Positions 43,924 through 53,560 of a stretch of 64,000 nucleotides of DNA are shown here, one piece after another. Both the position numbers and the translations under genes were made by a program. The notes below the pieces were generated by a model that saw only the letters and a program-made list of their open reading frames with translations, ran no database searches and was not told where the DNA came from. Within the stretch, counting starts at the first letter, position 1, and the number at the start of each line of letters is the position of its first letter. The stretch is from Rhynchopus euleeides (lineage: Eukaryota; Euglenozoa; Diplonemea; Diplonemida; Diplonemidae): contig OY723284.1 in NCBI GenBank assembly GCA_963210315.1, positions 1-64,000 on the forward strand. Direction: 5' to 3'.

Positions 43924-46900
43924 CTACAGCACAGGGGCAGCACCTTTTCCCGACCCTCCCAGCGCGAAGCTGGCGTGCGCGCTGCCGGAATCGATGCTCT
44001 CACACCGCGTGAGGCAGAGGTTGAGATTCGACATGATGCGGCTGTAGCGCTGCGACTGCCCCGCGATGTCCTCGATCACCGCCGCCCTGCCTGCAGAGCA
44101 GGGCGACACCGCTACGGCGCCGCTCGGCGGGCTCCTCGGCAGCGTGTCCTCCGACGACACCAGCAGCCCAGGAATCATCGGGGGCTGCTGCGCGTGGTGC
44201 TGCGAGGAGAAGGAGGGCGAGAAGGGCATGGCACCACTACCACCGCCACCCTCATCCCCAGCGCTGCTGCCATCCGAGAGGCACCACGCTGAGGACGGTG
44301 GGGCGGCGGCCTCCGTGCGGCGGCGGCCCCCATCCTCCTCCGCGTCAGCATCGGAGACCTCAGGGGGCAGCACGCGCAGGGCGGGCAGCGGGGGGGTCCA
44401 GGACCGGGCGCGCGGGGAGGGCGCGTCCCACCCCTGGTGGTGCGAATCAGCCAGCAGCGCCTCGCTCGCCTCCGACAGCCGCGAGGCGGGCGAGGTGGGG
44501 CCGCTGCCGTTGCTGCTGCCGCAGGGGTGCCGGGTGCCGCAGGGCACCAGATAGTCCGCCACCACAGCCCCCGTGTCCGACCAGGACCGGCGGGCCTCGG
44601 CACGGTCGACGGCGTCCTGCAGGCGGTGCCGCCTCCCGGTGGCCCACACATAGGTTTCCGAGGCGAGGTCCATCACGCCTTTCAGCAGCATCAGGATTGC
44701 GGCAGACACAATAAGCCACTCTGCCACCGCAGCAGACCAGGTGTCTGCAGGGTTGCCTGCGTAATACCCCTGGGCCATGAAGACCATGGAGGTGAGGTGT
44801 GCCCCCTGCTGGACGATGGCGATGGCGGAGTCGCGAGGCCTGGCGTAGGGCATGACGCACATCTCCAGCCCCAGCAGGAGGGCCAGGATGCAGGCGGAGG
44901 CTGCCTTGATGTGCCCGCACCCGGTGAGGTTGTCCGGCGACACCGCCATCACCCCCGCCAGGGCGAGGCAGGCGGAGAACTCCACAAAGCTGTACCACAC
45001 AGCCTCGGGGCGGTAGGGCGTCACCACGGAGGAGTGCCGCTTCACCCAGCGGTGGGTGCGGAAGCGGGACACCCACTCCCCTGGGCCCAGGATGAAGGAG
45101 GTGAGCGACGAGGCGCGGGGGTCAGGCACATACACCGCGTGGGATTCGGCATCCGCCCTGACACGGAGGGTCACGACGAAGGGCGCGGTGACGCACACCA
45201 GGAGGGACGCGAAGCCCACAAAGTGTTCTGCAGGCGACTGCGCCCCACCGAGCAGCAGCATGGCCCCCAGAGCAAGGCCCTGGTAGCAGCACTGCAGGAC
45301 GGCGAGAGGCGCGGAGGGGAAGCGGGCCCATCCCTGAGGGTCGGCGGTGGTGGCGCCGCAGGCCTGGAGGCGGGCCATGCGGTACACCGCGTAGCCCAGG
45401 AGGGCCGACGCGCAGGCCAGCCCCAGGTTGCCCACCACCAGGCGCATGGCGGGGGACCCCGAGGGGGCGAGGCGGGCAGGGCTGAGCGTCGTCGACATGT
45501 AGTTAGGGCTGCCCGGGGTGCAGGGTTGGATGGAGGCGACGAAGCGCATCGCACCCGCCCCGCTGACACCCGTCATGACGGAGGCCACGCCGGAGACCTG
45601 CCCCAGGATGTCTGCCACAGCGGCACGCCCCGACAGCGACCCCTCGGGGGCCTGGGTAGGCGCGGCGGTGGTGGCGTTGTCGGTGGGGGATCCGCTGGGT
45701 GCAGGCGTGTCGGTGGTGGCGGTAGCCGGGCCTGCCGTGTCCTGGGGGCGTGCTGTGAGTGTGAGGGCCGCGGTGGCGGGGACCGGGGTGGGGGGCGGCG
45801 GCGGCGCGGTGGGCGGGGCGGGTGTCGGCGGGGACTCGGTGGGCGGGGGGCGGATGTCCCACTGCTGCGCCGAGTTGTCCTGCACGGCGACGAGGAACAG
45901 GCCGTCCGTCGCCAGCAGGGTGTGCCCCTGCCCCACCCCGCGGGAGGCGCTGCCCGCGGGGCGGGGCTGCCAGGGGTCCGCCAGGTCGATGGCGATAATC
46001 TCCGACCCACGCATGCCGTAATACGCATCCCTGCCTGGCGCGAACACACCCGGCAATATATCGTCAGCAGGGCTGCTGCAGCACGTCGCCACCTCCACTG
46101 CACTGGCGGGATCGGACACATCCACCACAACCAGGCCTGACCCCTTCCGGGAGTAATACAGCATCCCCTTGCTGTACGCCATGGTCCTGGCGTTCGACGC
46201 GGATGCGATGTACCCCACCCGCTCCAACGGCTCCGCCAGCTGCGCGATGCCCCCCTGCAGGCTGAAGATCTCGATCCCGCTCCGCTGCCTGTAGAAGATC
46301 AGGTTGCTCGCACCGTCATACGTCAGACCCCCGCACCCCCCGTCGCGCGGGGACCCCATCCGCGCCACCAGATGCGGTGCTGCGGGGTCCGACACGTTAA
46401 ACACCAAGGCAGGCTCGTTGTTGAAGCAGACCAGGAGCGCCTCCCCTGACGTGTGCTCCACGATGTCTATCGCATAATCATACTTCCCGGGGGCAAACAC
46501 CTCAGCACCCATAATAGTGTAGGCCTGGGGAAAGCCTGTGGGTGTCTCCAGAGAGTAGACCCCTGTGGCGCCTGCGGCGTACAGCCTCTTTGTGGAGGGC
46601 GAGGTGGCGGACATGGTGATGGCGCCGATGGCCATCTGTTGGTTTGCAGCGCAGGAGGGTATGGTGCACTTGCCGAAGTGCTGCGCAGGGACCACGCCTA
46701 CCCCCGAGAGGAGTGAGAGCATCAGCAGTCCGTCGGAGTGGAGGGCAACGACGAGGAAGGCTGGGTCAGCAGCGTATTGCACGGCATACGCCACACCCGC
46801 AGTGGCAGTGCGGAAGCTGTACATCGAATCGTTCATCAGAACCCTCACTGGCGGGGGAGGTGACAGCGGCGGCAGTATCACGCCGGCAACCCCCGAGAAG

Positions 46901-46968
46901 TAGACAATGCACATCAGCAAGGCGCGAAGCACCTGTGGCGGTGCCACGCCGTCGCGGGGGTGTCGCAT
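43924..46968 (-). CDS. receptor-like surface protein: LVIVD-type beta-propeller, proline stalk, seven membrane segments
   Basis: 1014 aa from the ATG at 46968, which starts a signal peptide (LRALLMCIVYFSGVAGV); the frame is open upstream to 47175. The ectodomain (about 40-385) has repeated blade-like strands of the LVIVD kind: LVVVDVSDPASAVEVA, IIAIDLADPWQP and ALVFNVSDPAAPHLVA. A proline/threonine stalk (SPPTPAPPT and on; about 376-490) leads to about seven hydrophobic helices (about 506-766) with a long charged loop after the third, then a Ser/Gly/Glu-rich cytosolic tail of about 240 residues. The stalk and helix layout match the protein at 23682-26975, while the ectodomains differ, so a modular surface-receptor family is inferred. 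The function is unknown; ligand sensing or adhesion is plausible. Confidence 0.88.
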   Translation of the reverse strand: MRHPRDGVAPPQVLRALLMCIVYFSGVAGVILPPLSPPPPVRVLMNDSMYSFRTATAGVAYAVQYAADPAFLVVALHSDGLLMLSLLSGVGVVPAQHFGKCTIPSCAANQQMAIGAITMSATSPSTKRLYAAGATGVYSLETPTGFPQAYTIMGAEVFAPGKYDYAIDIVEHTSGEALLVCFNNEPALVFNVSDPAAPHLVARMGSPRDGGCGGLTYDGASNLIFYRQRSGIEIFSLQGGIAQLAEPLERVGYIASASNARTMAYSKGMLYYSRKGSGLVVVDVSDPASAVEVATCCSSPADDILPGVFAPGRDAYYGMRGSEIIAIDLADPWQPRPAGSASRGVGQGHTLLATDGLFLVAVQDNSAQQWDIRPPPTESPPTPAPPTAPPPPPTPVPATAALTLTARPQDTAGPATATTDTPAPSGSPTDNATTAAPTQAPEGSLSGRAAVADILGQVSGVASVMTGVSGAGAMRFVASIQPCTPGSPNYMSTTLSPARLAPSGSPAMRLVVGNLGLACASALLGYAVYRMARLQACGATTADPQGWARFPSAPLAVLQCCYQGLALGAMLLLGGAQSPAEHFVGFASLLVCVTAPFVVTLRVRADAESHAVYVPDPRASSLTSFILGPGEWVSRFRTHRWVKRHSSVVTPYRPEAVWYSFVEFSACLALAGVMAVSPDNLTGCGHIKAASACILALLLGLEMCVMPYARPRDSAIAIVQQGAHLTSMVFMAQGYYAGNPADTWSAAVAEWLIVSAAILMLLKGVMDLASETYVWATGRRHRLQDAVDRAEARRSWSDTGAVVADYLVPCGTRHPCGSSNGSGPTSPASRLSEASEALLADSHHQGWDAPSPRARSWTPPLPALRVLPPEVSDADAEEDGGRRRTEAAAPPSSAWCLSDGSSAGDEGGGGSGAMPFSPSFSSQHHAQQPPMIPGLLVSSEDTLPRSPPSGAVAVSPCSAGRAAVIEDIAGQSQRYSRIMSNLNLCLTRCESIDSGSAHASFALGGSGKGAAPVL

Positions 46969-47215
46969 GTTTGCAGCGAGGGTGGGGAGGGGGTGGTGGG
47001 GGGTGGGGGCGTGTGTTGTGCGGATCCACAAGCTCAACAAGAAGCGTGTGTTTGTGGGTGTGCAGGGGAACCCATTTGGGGGGAGGCGGGAGAGGCAGGG
47101 CCTTCTGGGGGGTCCGCCCTTCAGCAGGGAATGGGGGGAGGGGGTGGTGGTGGTGGGTGGGGGGATTTTTGCCACCTGCTTGGTTGGGGTGTGGGGGGGG
47201 CTTTTGTGTGTTGGT
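46969..47215. other. leader region of the beta-propeller gene
   Basis: On the minus strand this is extremely C-rich before the ATG. No clear AG acceptor lies within 20 bases of the start. No other feature seen. Confidence 0.4.
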
Positions 47216-47475
47216 GGGGGCCCTCGCTACCAGTCACGGGTCGTCACGGGTCGTCAGTGAGTCAGGGGGCTTTTTTGGCTGGCCTGGGGAGAAGGGTGAA
47301 TTTTCAGGTTTTTGGCTGACTACGAGTCACTACGAGTCACTTGACTGGTAGCGAGGCCGGTCTGGAACTCCGGGTGGGGACTTGGCACAATATGAGAAAA
47401 TTCCACCCGGAGGTCCAGACCGGCCTCGCTACCAGTCACGTGACTCGTAGTGACTCACAGTGGTCCCCACCTCCT
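47216..47475. mobile_element. composite fold-back element related to the 109-bp family
   Basis: Begins with the family end GGGGGCCCTCGCTACCAG. An inverted copy, CTGGTAGCGAGG, at 47344-47356 is joined to CCGGTCTGGAACTCCGGGTG. A further inverted copy of that block (CCACCCGGAGGTCCAGACCGG, then CCTCGCTACCAG) follows, and then GTGACTCGTAGTGACTC. This looks like one element inserted into, or recombined with, another. No simple target duplication is found for the whole. Confidence 0.7.
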
Positions 47476-47485
47476 GTAGGGGCAC

Positions 47486-48043
47486 TCCCCGATTCCCCCC
47501 AGCACATTAGTGTACTTGGTTGATTCCCCCCGATTCCCCCCAGTACATATTCATACTTGGCGGATTCCCCCCGATTCCCCCCAGTACATTGTCAGACTTG
47601 GACGCTTCCACCCGATTCCCCCCAGTACATAGTCGTACTTGGACGATTCCCCCCGATTCCCCCCAGTACATATTCATACTTGGCGGATTCCCCCCGATTC
47701 CCCCCAGTACATTGTCAGACTTGGACGCTTCCACCCGATTCCCCCCAGTACATAGTCGTACTTGGACGATTCCCCCCGATTCCCCCCAGGACATTGTCAT
47801 ACTTGGACGATTCCCCCCGATTCCCCCCAGTACATTGTCGTACTTGGACGATTCCCCCCGATTCCCCCCAGGACATTGTCATACTTGGACGATTCCCCCC
47901 GATTCCCCCCAGTACATTGTCGTACTTGGACGATTCCCCCCGATTCCCCCCAGTACGAAGTCATACTTGGACGATTCCCCCCGATTCCCCCCAGGACATT
48001 GTCATACTTGGACGATTCCCCCCGATTCCCCCCAGGACATTGT
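47486..48043 (+). repeat. 41-bp tandem array, left, forward orientation
   Basis: About 13-14 copies of a 41-bp unit: GGACGATTCCCCCCGATT, CCCCCCAGTACATTGTCG, TACTT. Two consecutive 123-bp trimers (starting near 47551 and 47674) share the variants CTTGGCGG and GACGCTTCC, a small higher-order repeat. The array is open in several frames only because of its composition. The C-rich strand can form i-motifs and the G-rich strand quadruplexes. Confidence 0.97.
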
Positions 48044-48083
48044 CTCCTCCGGCCTAACCCGGCCCGGGGGGAACCCTTCCTTA
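48044..48083. other. 40-bp centre between the two inverted 41-bp arrays
   Basis: Non-repeat sequence TCCTCCGGCCTAACCCGGCC followed by CGGGGGGAACCCTTCC. It separates the forward array from the reversed one, and so forms the apex of a possible large hairpin. Confidence 0.85.
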
Positions 48084-48491
48084 AATCGGGGGGAATCGTC
48101 CAAGTACGACAATGTACTGGGGGGAATCGGGGGGAATCGTCCAAGTACGACTATGTACTGGGGGGAATCGGGGGGAATCGTCCAAGTATGACAATGTACT
48201 GGGGGGAATCGGGGGGAATCGTCCAAGTACGACTATGTACTGGGGGGAATCGGGGGGAATCGTCCAAGTATGACAATGTACTGGGGGGAATCGGGGGGAA
48301 TCGTCCAAGTACGACAATGTACTGGGGGGAATCGGGGGGAATCGTCCAAGTACGACTATGTACTGGGGGGAATCGGGGGGAATCGTCCAAGTATGACTTC
48401 GTACTGGGGGGAATCGGGGGGCATCCGCTAAGCATGACTATGTGCTGGGGGGAATCGGGGGGAATCCGCCAAGTACGACTACGTACTGGGG
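48084..48491 (-). repeat. 41-bp tandem array, right, reversed orientation
   Basis: About 10 copies of the same 41-bp unit as the left array but inverted (GGGGGGAATCGTCCAAGTAC and so on), ending with degenerate units near 48420-48491. Confidence 0.97.
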
Positions 48492-48790
48492 AGATTTAGT
48501 GAATAGTGCGGAGCAAGTATCTTCGCGCGACGCGAGAAGCACAACAAAGCAATAATTTGCCCAGAGGGCCGGAGAGGGGAGGGGGGACAGCCTGCCTAGT
48601 CAAGATCTGCGAGAGGGGCCGAGCACCAACGCACACACAACCCGATTTCCTGATGAAGGGTGGTGGTGGTCGCGCCCCCGTCCAACCGTGCAACGCACGT
48701 GGCGGAAACTGCACTATGCAGCAACAGTGATGAGAAACAACACAGCAAACAACAGCAACCAAGCAGCAACAAAAACCTCGCGCGCGCTCC
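48492..48790. other. unique sequence, nothing recognised
   Basis: About 300 bases with short open frames on both strands and no domain, RNA or repeat that I can identify. Confidence 0.4.
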
Positions 48791-48851
48791 TCCGTATTCT
48801 AAGTCTCCCTGACCGTGGCGAAGCCACGGTCAGGGAGACTTAGAATACGGA
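48791..48851. repeat. perfect 29-bp-arm palindrome
   Basis: TCCGTATTCTAAGTCTCCCT then GACCGTGGC is followed by GAA and the exact reverse complement. It abuts a solo end of the 109-bp family and may be a fold-back element of its own. Confidence 0.93.
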
Positions 48852-48861
48852 TAGTGGCTGA

Positions 48862-48894
48862 CTTCTCACTTTTTCTCACTCGGCGAGGGCCCCC
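48862..48894 (-). mobile_element. solo terminus of the 109-bp family
   Basis: CTTTTTCTCACTC then GGCGAGGGCCCCC is the reverse complement of the left end of copies A and C, missing TA of the CGCTACC core. No partner end is found nearby. Confidence 0.7.
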
Positions 48895-49861
48895 GTTGTG
48901 GGCCTCCCTGTTGAGGCGGCGCAGCTTCTCCCGTAGACGACGGATACCATCCTGCTTCGCGGCCTGCTGTACTCGCGTCGCAGCCGTCCCCCGTGCCTCC
49001 TTCCTGCTCCGTGCCTCCGTGAGCGCGGGGTGGGCCTACCACGCCGCTCAGCTCGCTTCTGACCAGGCGCACCATCGCCTCGGGGATCAGCCCCTCCGAC
49101 GTCGTCCCTTAATACACTTCGCCTCCCCGTGCAGCGGGAACCGTCTCCTGCACCGATGTCCCACATTGGCCTTGGTGTCCGCACCCCCGCCATCGCCTTC
49201 ACCAGCTTCTCCATGAAGCCGACCGCGAGGGGGGTGAAGGTAGCGCGTCGACGACCTCCGGGCCGTCCTCCAGCGCCCCTCTACGGGCGGATTTGGAGGG
49301 TGGCCCGGAGTCGGCGGTGTTGGACATCGGTGCGGGTGGATCGGCTCTGTACTCCGAGTCGCGGACCCACTCTAGACGAAGAGGGTGTCGCGGCCGTGTG
49401 GGGAACCAAAAACCTGGTGAAGGTTAGTGCCGAACGCCATGACAGCCTCGCCCGCCTGGAACACGTTGCGCCGTGACTGATTGCCTTGACCCACCCACCA
49501 AGGGGCCCCTGCACGTGCCTCCGGTACTGCGCCCCTGCTGGCCTCCTGTGTCCGACCGCCACGAGCTGCACTTGTGGTGTCGGCCAGCCGTACCACTGGC
49601 TCTTCGGACCACATACCTGCATGCGTGGGACCAGGGGGTTCCCTCCCCAGCCCCACTACGGGACGTCCGAGTCTCGTCGTTCGCAGTAGCACGTGGGATT
49701 TTCTCTGAAATTTGCACCAAATCGCCATGTTGTGAGTCAACCCTTCGATCTGAGCCACACCGAGATCGTCTTTTTCGAGAATCGGGGTCCAAATACGCTC
49801 CCCAGGCTAGGGACCCCCCAACTCCCCACACTCTTTTTTTGGGCGTTTTTCCGCTCATTTT
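48895..49861 (-). pseudogene. possible decayed coding sequence, frame-broken
   Basis: Several minus-strand frames each look protein-like in parts: FMEKLVKAMAGVRTPRP around 49215-49165, AMVRLVRSELSG around 49075, and the basic helical ARGTAATRVQQAAKQDGIRR around 48990-48925. They lie in different frames, as if joined by frameshifts. It is flanked by two solo ends of the 109-bp family, so an old mobile-element gene is possible. I cannot assign a family. Confidence 0.25.
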
Positions 49862-49896
49862 TTCTCACTTTTTCTCACTCGGTAGCGAGGGCCCCC
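49862..49896 (-). mobile_element. second solo terminus of the 109-bp family
   Basis: CTTTTTCTCACTC then GGTAGCGAGGGCCCCC matches the left end of copies A and C in reverse, with no matching opposite end nearby. Confidence 0.75.
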
Positions 49897-52800
49897 GGTG
49901 ATGGGTTTTGGAATCATTTCGCTCGGCTGAACTGTCCATCTTGCCGATGCTGCTGCTGGGGCGCAGAGAGAGGGAGAAACAGGAGCTGCAGTCACCATTC
50001 GGAGTCATCTTTTTTGTCAGATTCCCACATTTCTCTGGAACCTATGTGGAATGGAACATACTCTTACTCACCACGACATGCTGCCACATTGCCTTGACCT
50101 GACACACAAGGCGCAAGGGATGCAAATGCTGACGTGGATTTTCCACAATACAACCCGCAAATCATCCCCTCGGGGGTGATCTCAGAGCTTCTCCTCCTGT
50201 GTGGTTATTGTGTGAGAAAGACGCTGAAATCGGTGTCGAAATATATCGCGAAGAGACGCTCACTCCCCCCGCCCCCCGATCGAGGAACTCTTTTGTTCTG
50301 CCCGTGCCCCTTCGGAGGCTCCGGCATGTGCCCCACCCGTCGACCCGGCTTGGGGCCTCGCAGCCACATGGAGTGGCTGACCTGGATCCCCTGGGACATG
50401 CACGGGGGGGATCGGTGAGGTTTGGTTTGGTTTTTCGTTCTCGCCCATTGCCCAGACAATGGACTCGTTGGACCATTGGGTGGGAGGGTGTGCGGGTGGG
50501 GAGGTGGTGTGGGTTTTTTCGACGGGGACATATCAGCCGGCCTGCTGTCGTGCGACGGCAAGCAGGGGCGGAAGAAGGCGGGCAAGCGTGGCGAGCTGGA
50601 GCATGCGCGGGGCATATAGGTCACGACATAACAGACTGCCGTGACACAACATGACGTTGCCATGGTGCGCCTTTTGATTTTTTTTCGTTGTTCTTGTTGC
50701 GCAGGGCATCTGCAAAAAAAATCCCCTGCGAAAAAACAGTGGTATTTGCTCCGCACCGCCCGAACTTCGTTAGAAAAGCTTTGCAATGAAAGGTAGGGTT
50801 GCGGGGTTCAGCCGGGGAACTTCTCGGCACGACTACGAGCCAGCGGAGGGGGTGGGGGTTCTGTTTGATAATGATATAAGTTGAACAAGTTGCCGTCACA
50901 GGGGGCCCATCCATGAGAAGGCGCGGGGAGGGAGAAGCAGCGATGCGTTTTCTTCCACTTTTTGGGTATTCGGCAACCAACCGCCTGACGGGCAGGCGGT
51001 GGCATACACTGTGCTGGCCAGAAGACGTCCCCGACAATAGAGCCAGGTCGCCTTCTATCTCAGCAAGTGCAGTTTTGAAAGGTAATTCGCATTGAGTTGC
51101 AGTTGCGCACGACCCGTGCATGTGAGAATCATCTCTGAAAGCACTGTTTTATTTTGTTGCAAAGATCACACCGAACTCGAAGCGATCGACCCCCCGTGTC
51201 CGACACTGCAGTCTTGTTGGCTGTGAGCGTCGACCACGCTGCAGGAGCACCAACATCAGACATGGCGTGTTGAAGGTCTAAGAGGGCACAGCTGTGGCTA
51301 ATTCTCGGTGTATTATTATGATTTGTAGATTTGCGTGAAAATGATGCAAAAGCACAACAACACACAATGAGACAACGAGATGGCTTTATGATGTTGCTGC
51401 AGGGCAAGCCTGTGTTGTCTCGTTCCATGCAGCACGGAGTGCAACCCCAACGTGCCCCGTGCACACGAGCCCTCAAGACACCCTGCCGTACCCCGCATAT
51501 CCTTCTCGCAGGGTGTTGGCTGGGGTCCTGAACATCGGCTGTTGTGCGGGGCAGGTGGGGTGCACCAATGCCTGCCTTGGCCAGAAGAGCGTACAAGCGT
51601 GCCCCACACCGCACCGTGTACCTCGAGACACAAAGGGTGGTCGTTGAAGGTTGCTGGCACAATATGTGCAGCCAAGGTTTGGAATAGGCCTGGCAGTTGA
51701 TAACACAGGCACACACCCCTCGCCCCTCTCGGCTCATCTCATCAGGTGCCAGCCCTTCTTGGGGCAATGGCAGGGTGAGGAATAGTTGCTGCGGTGCAGG
51801 TGGCTGATGCAGGCCTCCGCTGACTTAACAATGAGCGGGCTTCGGTGGGTTGTAACAAAAGCTACCCCACTCCTCGAGCTGGGCATACAGCACAACACAA
51901 CACAGCACCGCACGGCACAGCACAGGGCAGAGGGAGGAGAGGTCTGGATTCAAAGATAGGCGGCACTGGCCTGCGAATGCTGCCCACGCCACCGTCCGCA
52001 CCACCTCAACTGGGCGGTGCGAAAATGTGTGTTGGCGCCGCTTTTCATTTCTTTGCCCATACTGATGCGCTCAACCCGCACGGAAGGGTAGAACTGCGCA
52101 TCGGGTGTATATTGTACAACAACCCATGCAGCCCTGCCCATAGACACACGTGAAGCTATTTATAAGTGTCGGAGGTGCTTTGGTAGGGGCTCGTGAAGGT
52201 CAGTCAACAGCCTGTGGAGCATGTCCAGAGATCATATCCCCCAAGTTTTAAGGAAAGGTTTTGTTCACACACACGCGAGTGCAGAGACAGTGCGCTATGA
52301 CCAGCACAGGGTCGAACCACTCAACACCTGATGACACACACACGTGAATATATTGCAGCGGGGGTGGGGGGGCTTCACTCAAACTGTCAGGTGTGGCACC
52401 GACTTTAGATAGGGCACTCACTTTACTGCACTTCAGAGCGAAGGCACCCAGTGGCAGGAAGGCACTGGGCACCTGCCTTGGTTTGCTTTAAGAAGGGGGC
52501 ACCGAGCAGGGGGCTCTTGATGCAGATCCACACTGATGCACTGATGCACGCACACACACACACACCAAGCCGGGATGTGTCTACCCGACACCCGGTGCCA
52601 GACCCTGCGCCACAGCCCACCACAGTCATCTGTTGTTGGCACCCCACGTGCCAAGATCGGCAGGCAATCTTCATCCCACATGCAGCCATACCCGAGGTGA
52701 CACAAACGAGGCGACAACGCCCGGTGCAAGTCAGTGAGCCCACTGTTCTGCACGTGCAGAGCGAATCACCCCGTCTGCAGCACAGGAGCGAGCACAGGGC

Positions 52801-53560
52801 GAAGGGGGCAACACTTGGTTGAAAAAATTGACAACAGACAAATTCGTCCGGCATTATTGAGCAACAGGGTCGCGTCGAGTTTACTCTGATGCTCCTCCGT
52901 TGCATCACACACAGTCACGTGAAATCCTTTAGCTGCAGTGCTGGGCACACAGAACACCCTGCTCTTCGATGTGCCCTCCACTGCTCCCAAAGGAACACAA
53001 CCACACGTTAACAGTTTTTGCGAACGCTGCTTTGCAGCCCTCTACACACTTCCTGCCATCGATACCTTGATATTCCCACCAAGAACCAGATGCGGCGGCT
53101 GGGGGGGGAAATATCAGAAAACGGGAAGGGCCTGGGGGGAGGACAGCGAAAGAATGAACAAACGCTCCCAGGGATCACCCTGAAGGGACCGATGGGGCCG
53201 AATGAGGTGCCGGGGTGGCCACGGCGTGCGGCACCCAGACACGGGGTGCAGCCTGGGGCAGCCGTTGATGGCGGCTGCCCCAGAGGGGCGGGATCGGGAG
53301 GCACATCACCGCAGTGGGCGTGGTGCGGGGGACGTGTGGGATGGGAACACAAAACGAAACAATGCAACGGCACATCCACAACAGAAAAGTCAGAAAAGCG
53401 CAAGCAACCGTGATTCCTTACTGATCTTGATGAGTTGACGCCTCCACACCCACGGATGTGCTCCACCTCCTCCTGCCTCTCGTGGCGGCATGCCGCAGGA
53501 CTCCCTTTGTGCCGCTGTGCCGGGGCTGGGATGGAGGTGAGAGCAGGTAGCAGCAGCTCG
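49897..53560. other. 3.7-kb gene-free stretch
   Basis: Open frames reach about 214 codons (51129-51767 minus, 53008-53652 minus), but they are Cys/Pro-rich, overlap other frames and show no domain, signal or membrane pattern. Short CA-rich runs occur near 52545-52570. No RNA gene recognised by eye. Confidence 0.45.

Noticed and set aside
47520..48499. Open frames of up to 245 codons over the 41-bp arrays
   Set aside because: They occur on both strands and in several frames because the repeat lacks stop codons; the products are simple repeats.
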